NCBI GenBank assembly: GCA_902462325.1 | Contig: CABQBF010000162.1 | Location: 1 to 5,555 of the forward strand | From: an uncultured Peptococcaceae bacterium | Lineage (GTDB): Bacteria; Bacillota; Peptococcia; Peptococcales; Peptococcaceae | Length of the DNA: 5,555 nucleotides | Reading direction: 5' to 3' | In this document: one piece after another, positions 1 through 5,334 of the stretch | Numbering within the stretch: the first letter of the stretch is position 1 | Layout: each line of letters opens with the position of its first letter | Program-made: the position numbers and the translations under genes | The notes under the pieces: generated by a model | What the model was told of the DNA's origin: nothing | Seen by the model: only the letters and a program-made list of their open reading frames with translations | Database searches by the model: none

Positions 1-555
1 CTTCAACAACTTGATAATTTCCTGACCATTCCGACTATCTAAGCTGCCAGTGGGCTCATCGGCCAACATAACCGCCGGCGCATTCATCAACGCGCGCCCA
101 ATGGCAACACGCTGCTGCTGACCGCCGGAAAGCTGATTGGGCAAATGATTTCTGCGCGCCTGTAAACCGAGCAATTCCAATAAATCCTGCAACCGTTCTT
201 GATTGACTTTGCGCTTGTCCATCAAAACCGGCAAGGTGATATTCTCCACAACATTTAAGGTCGGAATCAGATTGTGAAACTGATAAATCAATCCCACCTG
301 CCGCCGGCGAAAAATGGCCAGTTTTTCCCTGCTTTGCCCATAAACATCCTGCCCGTCCAGATACACATTTCCGCTGGTGGGAACATCCACGCCGGCAATG
401 GCGTGCAGCAGCGTCGATTTGCCCGAGCCAGAGGAACCCATGATTGCGACAAATTCTCCCTTTTCTACTGTTAAGGAAACATGGTCCAAGGCCATTACCT
501 GATTCTCTCCCTTGCCATACACCTTACACAGCTCTTCAATTTTTAAAAACTCCAT
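1..555 (-). CDS. ABC transporter ATP-binding protein, MacB/LolD/BceA type (partial, 3' end outside window)
   Basis: This is the ATPase subunit of an ABC transporter; it acts at the inner face of the membrane with an FtsX-like permease. The first 185 residues are present and the frame runs open off the left edge. Visible motifs are Walker A GSSGSGKST (residues 40-48), Q-loop Gln92 in YQFHNLIPTLNVVEN, signature LSGGQQQR (142-149), and Walker B VMLADEPTGSLD (162-173) with catalytic Glu167. The H-loop His lies beyond the edge. The signature followed by ADEPTGSLD is typical of COG1136 (MacB, LolD, BceA, SalX). The ATG at 555 is preceded by a strong AGGAGG (564-569). It lies 82 bases downstream of a sensor kinase and its regulator, the arrangement of Firmicutes systems for export of or resistance to peptide antibiotics. 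The substrate cannot be read from the ATPase. The family is certain; the resistance role is inferred from context. Confidence 0.95.
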   Translation of the reverse strand, partial: MEFLKIEELCKVYGKGENQVMALDHVSLTVEKGEFVAIMGSSGSGKSTLLHAIAGVDVPTSGNVYLDGQDVYGQSREKLAIFRRRQVGLIYQFHNLIPTLNVVENITLPVLMDKRKVNQERLQDLLELLGLQARRNHLPNQLSGGQQQRVAIGRALMNAPAVMLADEPTGSLDSRNGQEIIKLLK

Positions 556-587
556 ATGATAAGCCTCCTATGTTTTGGTCTGCCCTT

Positions 588-629
588 ATCATAGAATATT
601 CCGCTTACATCCTTGTGACTTTTCAGTGA
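588..629 (-). promoter_or_regulatory. Candidate regulator-activated promoter of the ABC transporter
   Basis: On the minus strand a -10 like element TATGAT (588-593, five of six consensus bases) lies about 30 bases before the ATG at 555. The base stretch 17 bp upstream (611-616, ACAAGG) is a poor -35. Over and upstream of it, TCAC occurs at 615-618 and again at 626-629, exactly 11 bp apart, close to one helical turn. OmpR-family regulators commonly bind tandem half-sites with this period, overlapping or next to a weak -35. I infer that the regulator encoded at 1614-2300 activates this promoter. The motif is short and this is unproven. Confidence 0.4.
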
Positions 630-637
630 GAGATCTG

Positions 638-1627
638 TCACTTTGGGAAACGCAGTATAAAAACTGCACCGCCCTGTCGGTGATTTTTAGCGTTTATGGT
701 TCCGCCGTGCCCGGTAATAATGGTCTTACAAAGAGCCAAACCAATCCCATAGCCCGCTGCATTGGAATTTTTCCCACGATAAAAACGGTCAAACAGGTAA
801 GGCAAATCCGCTTCTATCAATCCCGGACCGTTATCATGAATTGTGAGTTCGGTGAACAACAACGTATCGGTACAGATAATCTCTATTTTTCCGCCATCAT
901 GCAAATTCTCCAGACAATTTTTTAAAATATTCTGGAGTGCCTCAGCAAGCCAGCCTTTATCGCCCCAAACCATACTATGCTGCGGCACTGTTGTCTGCAC
1001 TGTAACATGATGTAACTCCATGGCAATCAACAGCGGGCGCAGCGCAGCCTGAATGAGACTGTCCACATCGAGCTGTTCCTGCTGAAACACCACAATGCCC
1101 GCATCCAAACGGGATAGCTTTAAGAGCGATGTAAGCAGCCAGTCCATTTGCACAAAAAGTTCCTCCGTTTCCCGCAATAACGCCTTTCGTTCCCTTTCCT
1201 CTGGATTTTGCTGCAATAAGGAAAGCGTCAGATTGGCGGCGGTCAGCGGTGTACGAAGCTGATGGGCAATGTCCGCCAGAGAATCGGCAAGATGCTGCTT
1301 TTCTTTTTTCAACGCATCATTCTGTTCCCGAATACGCAGCGTCATTTTCTTTATCTCGCTTTCCAAAATGGCCAGCTCGCCTTCCTCCATCTCGCTAATA
1401 TACAAACTGTCCTCGTTGTGAAGAACCTTGTCAATTTGCATAGAAAGCTGGTCGAGCTTTTCATACCGCGTTTTTGTAAACACAAAAAACACCATGCCCA
1501 AAGCAGCAGCAAAAAGAACAAGCAACACGCTAGCAGTCCAATGTATCACAAAACCTATCGCAGCAAAGACAACCGTTATCACGATATAGCTATAAAACAA
1601 CCGTCCAATCTCTTTATTGCGAAACAT
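638..1627 (-). CDS. Intramembrane-type sensor histidine kinase
   Basis: This membrane sensor kinase (329 aa) autophosphorylates on His and passes the phosphate to the regulator encoded just before it. Two hydrophobic helices at about residues 11-29 and 32-50 are separated by only a few residues (around WTAS), so there is practically no extracellular sensor domain. A charged linker (51-118) likely forms a HAMP-like or coiled-coil region. The HisKA H-box DIAHQLRTPLTA places the phosphoacceptor at His122. The ATPase domain shows an N-box around Asn237 (QNILKNCLEN), G1 DNGPGL (265-270), F-box FDRFYRG (279-285) and G2 GYGIGLAL (292-299), so it should be active. The ATG at 1627 lies within the end of the regulator gene (14-base overlap) and follows GGGAGG (1633-1638), indicating translational coupling. 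Kinases of this build often sense through a partner ABC transporter, as BceS does with BceAB. Here the H-box is of the ordinary HisKA kind, so it is not a strict BceS orthologue. Confidence 0.93.
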   Translation of the reverse strand: MFRNKEIGRLFYSYIVITVVFAAIGFVIHWTASVLLVLFAAALGMVFFVFTKTRYEKLDQLSMQIDKVLHNEDSLYISEMEEGELAILESEIKKMTLRIREQNDALKKEKQHLADSLADIAHQLRTPLTAANLTLSLLQQNPEERERKALLRETEELFVQMDWLLTSLLKLSRLDAGIVVFQQEQLDVDSLIQAALRPLLIAMELHHVTVQTTVPQHSMVWGDKGWLAEALQNILKNCLENLHDGGKIEIICTDTLLFTELTIHDNGPGLIEADLPYLFDRFYRGKNSNAAGYGIGLALCKTIITGHGGTINAKNHRQGGAVFILRFPK

Positions 1628-2300
1628 AGCTGCCTCCCAATCGATACCCGATGCCGCGCACCGTCAAAATAATCTGCGGCTTTGCAGGCTCTGCTTCAAT
1701 TTTTTCCCGCAGCCGTTTGATATAAACGGTCAGCGTATTATCATTGACAAATTCGCCTGCTGCATCCCACAATTCATCCAACAGTCTTTCCCGGGTGATA
1801 ATACTTTTGGGATTGTTTATAAAAATCAATAGCAAACGATATTCTAATGCTGAGAGAAATATTTCTTTGCCATCTTTTTTCACAACGCCATTGGTTGTAT
1901 CCACAGAAAGACTGCCAATTTCAAAAGCCGCCGGAGAACGCCCCGCTTTTCGCAGCGCTGATTTTATGCGAGCCACCAACTCGCGCGGACGAAAAGGCTT
2001 GATGATATAATCGTCGGCGCCCATATTCAAACCTGTCACCACACTGGCCTCATTATCGGCTGCCGTTAAAAAAATAATCGGAATATCCTGTCTCTGTTTA
2101 ATTTCTGTGTAAACTGCAAACCCATTGCCATCAGGCAAAGAAATATCCACCAACGCCAAATCCCATTTTGCTCTGTCCAGCAGATTGGCAGCTTCCTGTT
2201 GGGTTGCGGCATGCACCACATGAAACTCCTCTGCACAAAGCAGGCGTATCAGATTTTTGGCAATCTCCCTGTCATCCTCCACTAAAAAAATCTGTTTCAT
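1614..2300 (-). CDS. OmpR-family DNA-binding response regulator
   Basis: This is a cytoplasmic transcription factor of 228 aa, the usual length. The N-terminal receiver domain (about 1-115) has the acidic pair Asp9/Asp10, phosphoacceptor Asp52 in LVDISLPDGNG, Thr79 in IIFLTA, and Lys101 in IIKPFRPREL. The C-terminal winged-helix domain (about 126-224) shows LSALEYRLL, the recognition region NTLTVYIKRLREKIE, and the closing wing TVRGIGYRL. It is the first gene of the regulator-kinase operon. The start ATG at 2300 is preceded by a purine-rich GAGAGAGAGG (2311-2320) at 10 bases, a moderate ribosome binding site. The likely target is the promoter in front of the ABC transporter at 555. Autoregulation is possible because an inverted repeat spans its own promoter. 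The specific stimulus is unknown. Confidence 0.95.
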   Translation of the reverse strand: MKQIFLVEDDREIAKNLIRLLCAEEFHVVHAATQQEAANLLDRAKWDLALVDISLPDGNGFAVYTEIKQRQDIPIIFLTAADNEASVVTGLNMGADDYIIKPFRPRELVARIKSALRKAGRSPAAFEIGSLSVDTTNGVVKKDGKEIFLSALEYRLLLIFINNPKSIITRERLLDELWDAAGEFVNDNTLTVYIKRLREKIEAEPAKPQIILTVRGIGYRLGGSYVSQ

Positions 2301-2331
2301 TGCAGATGGCCCTCTCTCTCATTATAATTTT

Positions 2332-2374
2332 ACTTGTATCTTTATTATATTTCCTGCACTCCAAATATACAAGT
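2332..2374. repeat. 8-bp inverted repeat spanning the response-regulator promoter
   Basis: ACTTGTAT at 2332-2339 and its exact reverse complement ATACAAGT at 2367-2374 are separated by 27 bases. One arm overlaps the -35 and the other covers the expected transcription start, so a protein bound to both could control the promoter. The same ATACAAGT octamer reappears at 4818-4825. This may be an operator, or a chance repeat in A/T-rich DNA. Confidence 0.35.
2344..2372 (-). promoter_or_regulatory. Promoter of the response regulator-kinase operon
   Basis: A perfect -10 TATAAT (2344-2349) is placed 17 bp from TTGTAT (2367-2372), which keeps the TTG of the -35 consensus. A TTGACT lies 5 bases further upstream but at too long a spacing. 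Transcription would start near 2337, giving a leader of roughly 37 bases before the ATG at 2300. It lies just downstream of the terminator that ends the neighbouring operon, as expected for an independent unit. Confidence 0.6.
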
Positions 2375-2428
2375 CAAGAAAGCCTCCTAACAAGTTTATC
2401 CTTCCATCACAGCGTCATCTTTTCCCAT

Positions 2429-2466
2429 AAAAAATCAGACAGAAACCTCATTGCTCCTGTCTGATT
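2429..2466 (-). terminator. Rho-independent terminator of the cysteine-rich operon
   Basis: AATCAGACAG (2433-2442) pairs perfectly with CTGTCTGATT (2457-2466) across a 14-base loop. On the minus strand the stem runs into six T residues (2429-2434). It begins about 38 bases after the stop codon at 2504 and separates that gene from the regulator promoter. On the plus strand there is no immediate T tract, so it is directional. Confidence 0.8.
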
Positions 2467-2503
2467 GCTTACAATTTTTATCGTTTCATTCTATTGACAT
2501 TAT

Positions 2504-2983
2504 TTAGACGGTTTCCGCACAGCAATAGGCATTAAAGTGCAGTGCTTCCGCACAGGCGATATTGATATCTTCTGCAGAGGAAAGCAGAATCTCTTCCAGC
2601 ATTTCTGCCGCATCACGCACACATGCTTCACATTTTCTACGCACAACATCTGTATCAATGCCTTTCAATTCTTTACAGATAATGGTTCCGTTTTGCTTCT
2701 GAAAAAGCTGGACTAACATTCTGCTGGCTCCATAAGCCTTTGCCCGTCTGACACTGTCAGAATCAGCCTGCTTGCTTTGCCACATATTAGAAATAGCCAC
2801 TGCACCAGATATCGCGCCGCAAACGCCTTCTAAACTGCCTAGTCCTCTCCCGTAACCTTCCATGAGCGGCAACAGCAACTCACTGTCCAAACCGACTAAA
2901 TCACCATAGGCGCAGGCAACTGCTTGGCTGCAATTGAAACCTTTCCGAAAATATTCTATCGCATCTTCTACTCTTGACTTCAC
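2504..2983 (-). CDS. C_GCAxxG_C_C family (putative redox-active) protein
   Basis: This is a small soluble cysteine-rich protein (159 aa) of the C_GCAxxG_C_C family, PF09719, thought to be redox active; no reaction is established for it. Family marks are the N-terminal FNCSQAV (Cys18), then EGVCGAISGA (Cys55), CKEL (Cys103), and the CEACVRDAAE pair (Cys118, Cys121). Further cysteines are 24, 144, 154 and 155, making nine in all. There is no signal peptide or membrane segment. I chose the GTG at 2983 because GGGAG (2992-2996) sits 8 bases before it. An in-frame ATG at 2998 would add five residues, but it has no good ribosome site, lies inside the end of the upstream gene and uses that GGGAG as coding sequence. 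The upstream stop (2986-2988) lies 2 bases before the GTG, so translation is probably coupled. It is the last gene of the operon, before a terminator. The family call is firm; the start and the function are less so. Confidence 0.9.
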   Translation of the reverse strand: MKSRVEDAIEYFRKGFNCSQAVACAYGDLVGLDSELLLPLMEGYGRGLGSLEGVCGAISGAVAISNMWQSKQADSDSVRRAKAYGASRMLVQLFQKQNGTIICKELKGIDTDVVRRKCEACVRDAAEMLEEILLSSAEDINIACAEALHFNAYCCAETV

Positions 2984-2985
2984 TA

Positions 2986-3636
2986 TCACTGCTCCCATTC
3001 TGAAAAAATCTCAATTTCTGTATCGTAAAAAAATACAAACCCTCCACCTTGCCTAGTTGTATGCAGCCATAAAGCCAAATCAATTCTTTTAACAATACCG
3101 CCGTCGCAAATCTGTGCGATAGCATACTGATTGTAAGTGTCATAGTCCAATCCAGAAATTGTCACCCAATGCCAAGGCTCCAGTTGTTGTTCCGCCCCAT
3201 TGCATAAATTCAAAAATGCTATAGGCAAATCTCGCTGCAGTCCCACCCACAAAAAATTTACAACAGCAGACAAAACAGGTTTCCGTGCTGGATTTATATT
3301 TAAAATGTGATAATCCAACTGCTTACCACAAGATTTGGCGTAACAGTCCACTTTACTGCAAAAAAGTTCTGTTGAAGGAATTCCATTCCACTCAGGCGTT
3401 ACATATCGCCATACGTACTCCATACAAGCTAAAAGGTCTGCTTTCTCTGTTCCACAACAATCAACATTCTTTTTTCTCTGCAAATAAAACAAAATATTAG
3501 CAGCTACAGAAGGACCACAGCCTTTTAGCCGTTGTTCTTCCTGCCTATACCAGTCCTGATTGCTTCCACAATGGACTATGCCTTTATCATTCACCTGCAA
3601 AAAAGAAATCCTATTGATTGACAAACTCTGCTTCAT
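2986..3636 (-). CDS. Cytoplasmic C39-like papain-fold protein, cysteine-rich
   Basis: This 216-aa protein resembles the peptidase C39-like papain fold. KGCGPSVAANILFYL (38-52) carries the typical GCGP nucleophile motif with Cys40. A catalytic-type His156 lies in EPWHWVTISGLDYD, followed by Asp178 in CDGG, which may be the third residue or a substrate-site residue. No signal peptide, transmembrane helix or transporter domain is seen, so it is neither a bacteriocin-exporter peptidase domain nor an obvious secreted enzyme. It has ten cysteines (23, 40, 60, 61, 71, 93, 98, 103, 145, 177), many for a cytoplasmic enzyme. The ATG at 3636 is preceded by GGGG (3647-3650) at 10 bases, a modest ribosome site. 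Its end abuts the C_GCAxxG protein and it follows a tiny Cys-pair protein by 34 bases, so it is part of the same operon. It could process or modify one of these partners, act on a thiol compound, or be inactive. The fold assignment rests on motif and order only. Confidence 0.75.
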   Translation of the reverse strand: MKQSLSINRISFLQVNDKGIVHCGSNQDWYRQEEQRLKGCGPSVAANILFYLQRKKNVDCCGTEKADLLACMEYVWRYVTPEWNGIPSTELFCSKVDCYAKSCGKQLDYHILNINPARKPVLSAVVNFLWVGLQRDLPIAFLNLCNGAEQQLEPWHWVTISGLDYDTYNQYAIAQICDGGIVKRIDLALWLHTTRQGGGFVFFYDTEIEIFSEWEQ

Positions 3637-3670
3637 ATAATTCTGACCCCGCTGCTATCGTATCTAAATT

Positions 3671-3838
3671 TTACTGTTCTTCTTTCTCCGGAACAATCTG
3701 CATGTTACAGCAGCCGCCTTTTTTGCTTGCCGGTTTGCTGCAGCAAGTTTCTTTTTCTTCTGTAATTTTCATATTACAGCAGCTTTCTGATTTTTTTCCT
3801 CCAAATAAATTTGCCAAAATACTTTTTTTCTCCGTCAT
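3671..3838 (-). CDS. Small Cys-pair protein with repeated CCNM[K/Q]I motif (55 aa)
   Basis: This short gene is easily missed by length cut-offs. The 55-residue product begins MTEKKSILANLFGGKK and contains three adjacent cysteine pairs: Cys20-21 in SCCNMKI, Cys32-33 in TCCSKP, and Cys43-44 in GCCNMQI. It ends in an acidic tail, EKEEQ. The first and third pairs share CCNM[K/Q]I, a likely internal duplication. It is highly charged, with no membrane segment. The start ATG at 3838 has GAGGG (3847-3851) 8 bases upstream; an in-frame ATG at 3844 is too close to that site. It lies 23 bases after the permease stop and 34 bases before the C39-like gene, on the same strand. Vicinal thiols bind soft metals and trivalent arsenic strongly, so a carrier or chaperone delivering a metal(loid) to the permease is a reasonable guess. 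I know no characterised homologue and infer the role from position and cysteine pattern. Confidence 0.8.
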   Translation of the reverse strand: MTEKKSILANLFGGKKSESCCNMKITEEKETCCSKPASKKGGCCNMQIVPEKEEQ

Positions 3839-3861
3839 AGTCATTTCCCTCTTTCTAAAAT

Positions 3862-4785
3862 TTACATCACAAGATTAAAAACATATCCTGTCATTGTCGC
3901 CACTGCAAAAATGCAGAACACAAAAGCAACAATCATCTTTTTCTTAAAAATTGATGTCAACAGGGACACTTCTGGAATACTGGCGCCAGCGCCGCCTAAA
4001 ATTAAGGCAATCATCACGCCAGGCGCAACGCCTTTTTCCATCAAAATGCTGGCAATCGGAATCATAGTCTCGGTACGAATATACATCGGAATCCCTATAA
4101 TAGCTACCAGCGGCACCGCCCATAGATTAGAAGCACCAGCAAAGTTTGCTATCAGCTCCGTAGGAATAAACTCGTAAATAAAGGCACCAATACCAGCGCC
4201 TAACAATAAAAAGCCCAGTACGCTGCGCAGTAAACCAATCGAATCCTTCAGTGCTAAAGCTATAGCCTGTTTCTGTTTCTGCCAAAAAGTTCCTTGCAAC
4301 TGTTCCCAGCAAATTCCATCCTGATGGCCACCGGTAATTGAAACATTTTTAATTTCTTTCTCAAAGCCCGCTTTGTCCAAAATCAATCCCATAACTACTG
4401 CAAACAAAAACGTAAATGCTGCATATACAATTGTTGCTTTTAATCCGAAAAATGCCAGCATTAAAGTAATAATAGCCGGATTTAAAATCGGAGAAGTGAG
4501 AAGAAAAGAGATAGCACCACAAAAGGGCGCTTTACTTTTAAACAAACCTACCAACACTGGAATGGTAGAACAAGAACAGAAAGGCGTTATTGCGCCTAAA
4601 GCTGCACCTAATATGCTGTTCAAACTTTCACGCGGTGTCGTTAGCACTTTTTTGATTCTCTCTTGCGAAACATAAATTTGCAACAATGCCACCACAAAAC
4701 TGATGCCAATAAATAAACCAAATAATTCTCCAAATACCATGAGAAATGTTTTTCCTGCATGAATCCATAACTCTGCCGTAAACAT
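3862..4785 (-). CDS. Permease of the COG0701 / ArsP_1 (former DUF318) family
   Basis: This is a polytopic membrane protein (307 aa, normal for the family) with about eight hydrophobic segments in two halves joined by a polar loop (about 139-175). Recognisable motifs are ITPFCSCSTIPVLVGL (66-81, Cys70 and Cys72), LLTSPILNPA (95-104), GIPMYIRTETMIPI (231-244) and GGAGASIPEVSLL (264-276). The family is PF03773, which includes ArsP, an exporter of trivalent organoarsenicals. Most members have no proven substrate, so naming it arsP would be premature. An ArsR-type repressor lies upstream with a repeated candidate operator between them, which supports a metal(loid) or related toxic thiophile as substrate. 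The ATG at 4785 follows GGGG (4793-4796) at 7 bases. It is the first large gene of a run continuing with the Cys-pair protein, the C39-like protein and the C_GCAxxG protein. Confidence 0.92.
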   Translation of the reverse strand: MFTAELWIHAGKTFLMVFGELFGLFIGISFVVALLQIYVSQERIKKVLTTPRESLNSILGAALGAITPFCSCSTIPVLVGLFKSKAPFCGAISFLLTSPILNPAIITLMLAFFGLKATIVYAAFTFLFAVVMGLILDKAGFEKEIKNVSITGGHQDGICWEQLQGTFWQKQKQAIALALKDSIGLLRSVLGFLLLGAGIGAFIYEFIPTELIANFAGASNLWAVPLVAIIGIPMYIRTETMIPIASILMEKGVAPGVMIALILGGAGASIPEVSLLTSIFKKKMIVAFVFCIFAVATMTGYVFNLVM

Positions 4786-4816
4786 GTGTATTCCCCGCTT
4801 TCTATTTTGTTTTGAA

Positions 4817-4831
4817 AATACAAGTTGTATT
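4817..4831. repeat. 15-bp palindrome in the permease leader
   Basis: AATACAA and TTGTATT form a perfect 7-bp dyad around one central base, 32 bases before the permease start. With a one-base centre it cannot form a normal hairpin in RNA, so a DNA-binding site is more likely than a terminator. It contains the ATACAAGT octamer also found twice at the response-regulator promoter. Confidence 0.35.
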
Positions 4832-4850
4832 CTTTTTCATTTTTAATTTT

Positions 4851-4892
4851 TCATTCTGACCTGCACCGTAATAGATGCCCACAAACACACAT
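4851..4892 (-). CDS. Possible leader peptide MCVCGHLLRCRSE
   Basis: A 13-codon open frame has an excellent ribosome binding site, AAAGGAG (4901-4907), 8 bases before ATG 4892. It ends at TGA 4851-4853, 65 bases ahead of the permease. The product has three cysteines in 13 residues, including CVC, like the rest of the operon. It could be a translated leader, a tiny metal-binding peptide, or chance. If transcription of the permease starts at the -10 suggested at 4870-4875, this frame would not be transcribed from there and would need read-through from arsR. Confidence 0.25.
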   Translation of the reverse strand: MCVCGHLLRCRSE

Positions 4893-4899
4893 ATGTCAA
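4870..4899 (-). promoter_or_regulatory. Weak candidate promoter of the permease operon
   Basis: A perfect -35 TTGACA (4894-4899) is followed after 18 bp by TCTATT (4870-4875), which matches four of six -10 bases. It overlaps the possible leader peptide, so only one of the two readings may be real. A separate promoter is expected here because a terminator lies between arsR and the permease. Confidence 0.3.
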
Positions 4900-4911
4900 G
4901 CTCCTTTCCAG

Positions 4912-4931
4912 TTCGATTTTTTTCGATATGT
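4912..4931. promoter_or_regulatory. Candidate second ArsR operator, upstream of the permease operon
   Basis: Bases 4916-4931 (plus strand ATTTTTTTCGATATGT) repeat exactly the 16 bases at 5298-5313 in the arsR promoter. In addition TTCGAT occurs here twice, at 4912-4917 and 4922-4927, 10 bp apart. The site lies between the arsR terminator and the permease. Binding by the adjacent ArsR repressor is inferred from the sharing of this sequence between the two control regions. Confidence 0.45.
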
Positions 4932-4939
4932 AAAGTTTT

Positions 4940-4971
4940 AAAAAAGCCATCCAAAAAAGATGGCTCTTTTT
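4940..4971. terminator. Terminator hairpin directly after arsR
   Basis: AGCCATC (4945-4951) pairs with GATGGCT (4959-4965) around a 7-base A-rich loop. On the minus strand six T residues (4940-4945) follow the stem and serve arsR, whose stop codon ends only a few bases before the hairpin. On the plus strand T-rich sequence also follows (4967-4976), so it could work both ways. It would lower but need not abolish read-through from arsR into the permease genes. Confidence 0.75.
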
Positions 4972-5275
4972 ATTTTTCACAAGAACAGCCAATTTCTGCT
5001 GTTTTTTCAGTCAGCATTTTCAACAAAACGACAGCCTGTTTGCTACCCGTTTCACTAATTGAATAGTGTGTCCATTTGCCCTCTTTACGTCCTATTACAA
5101 TTCCTGCATCACACAAAATCTTCATATGATGAGACAACGTAGACTGACTGATTTGCAAATCCTCCAACAATACACAAGCACATTTTTCACCGCCACGCAA
5201 CATTTCTAAAATTTGCAAACGGTTCTCATCGCAAAAAGCTTTAAAGACCTTCGCGATCGCTGCATAGTCGCCCAT
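4970..5275 (-). CDS. ArsR/SmtB-family metal(loid)-responsive repressor
   Basis: This is a winged-helix repressor of 101 aa, normal for the family, acting as a dimer on DNA until an inducer binds. The helix-turn-helix is LQISQSTLSHHMKIL (40-54) and the wing is GRKEGKWTHYSI (62-73). GEKCACVLLEDL places Cys32 and Cys34 next to the DNA-binding helices, in the place of the CxC As(III)/Sb(III) site of classical ArsR. Two more cysteines at the C-terminus (Cys97, Cys99 in GCSCEK), plus Cys15 and Cys55, could complete or widen the site. The ATG at 5275 follows GAGGGGG (5285-5291), a strong ribosome site. A near-consensus promoter with a candidate operator precedes it and a terminator follows it immediately. 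It likely represses itself and the permease operon. The family is certain; arsenic as inducer is likely but not proven, since other thiophilic metals use similar sites. Confidence 0.93.
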   Translation of the reverse strand: MGDYAAIAKVFKAFCDENRLQILEMLRGGEKCACVLLEDLQISQSTLSHHMKILCDAGIVIGRKEGKWTHYSISETGSKQAVVLLKMLTEKTAEIGCSCEK

Positions 5276-5297
5276 AATTTATGACCCCCTCGCATTC

Positions 5298-5334
5298 ATT
5301 TTTTTCGATATGTTTATTATATTCATTACATCGA
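5298..5334. promoter_or_regulatory. Candidate ArsR operator over the arsR -10 and start region
   Basis: The 16 bases at 5298-5313 recur exactly at 4916-4931. Within 5305-5334 there is also an imperfect dyad, TCGATATGT (5305-5313) against ACATCGA (5328-5334), which spans the -10. Protein bound here would block RNA polymerase, giving simple autorepression. The exact limits of the operator are a guess. Confidence 0.45.

Noticed and set aside
575..925. Plus-strand open frame of 116 codons
   Set aside because: It lies largely antisense to the histidine kinase gene and to the promoter region of the ABC transporter, and it has no recognisable domain.
1262..1672. Plus-strand open frame of 136 codons
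   Set aside because: It is antisense to the N-terminal half of the kinase, which has a full set of motifs on the minus strand, and its product looks like a shadow translation.
2168..2464. Plus-strand open frame of 98 codons with a hydrophobic stretch
   Set aside because: It begins inside the regulator gene on the other strand and runs through its promoter and a terminator; the hydrophobic part comes from A/T-rich intergenic bases.
3839..3844. Earlier ATG at 3844 for the Cys-pair protein
   Set aside because: It lies only two bases after the GAGGG site; the ATG at 3838 has the normal 8-base spacing.
3618..3878. Plus-strand open frame of 86 codons
   Set aside because: It is antisense to the Cys-pair gene, which has a better ribosome site, operon position and non-random cysteine pattern.
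4373..4675. Plus-strand open frame of 100 codons
   Set aside because: It is antisense to the permease, whose family motifs are unambiguous.
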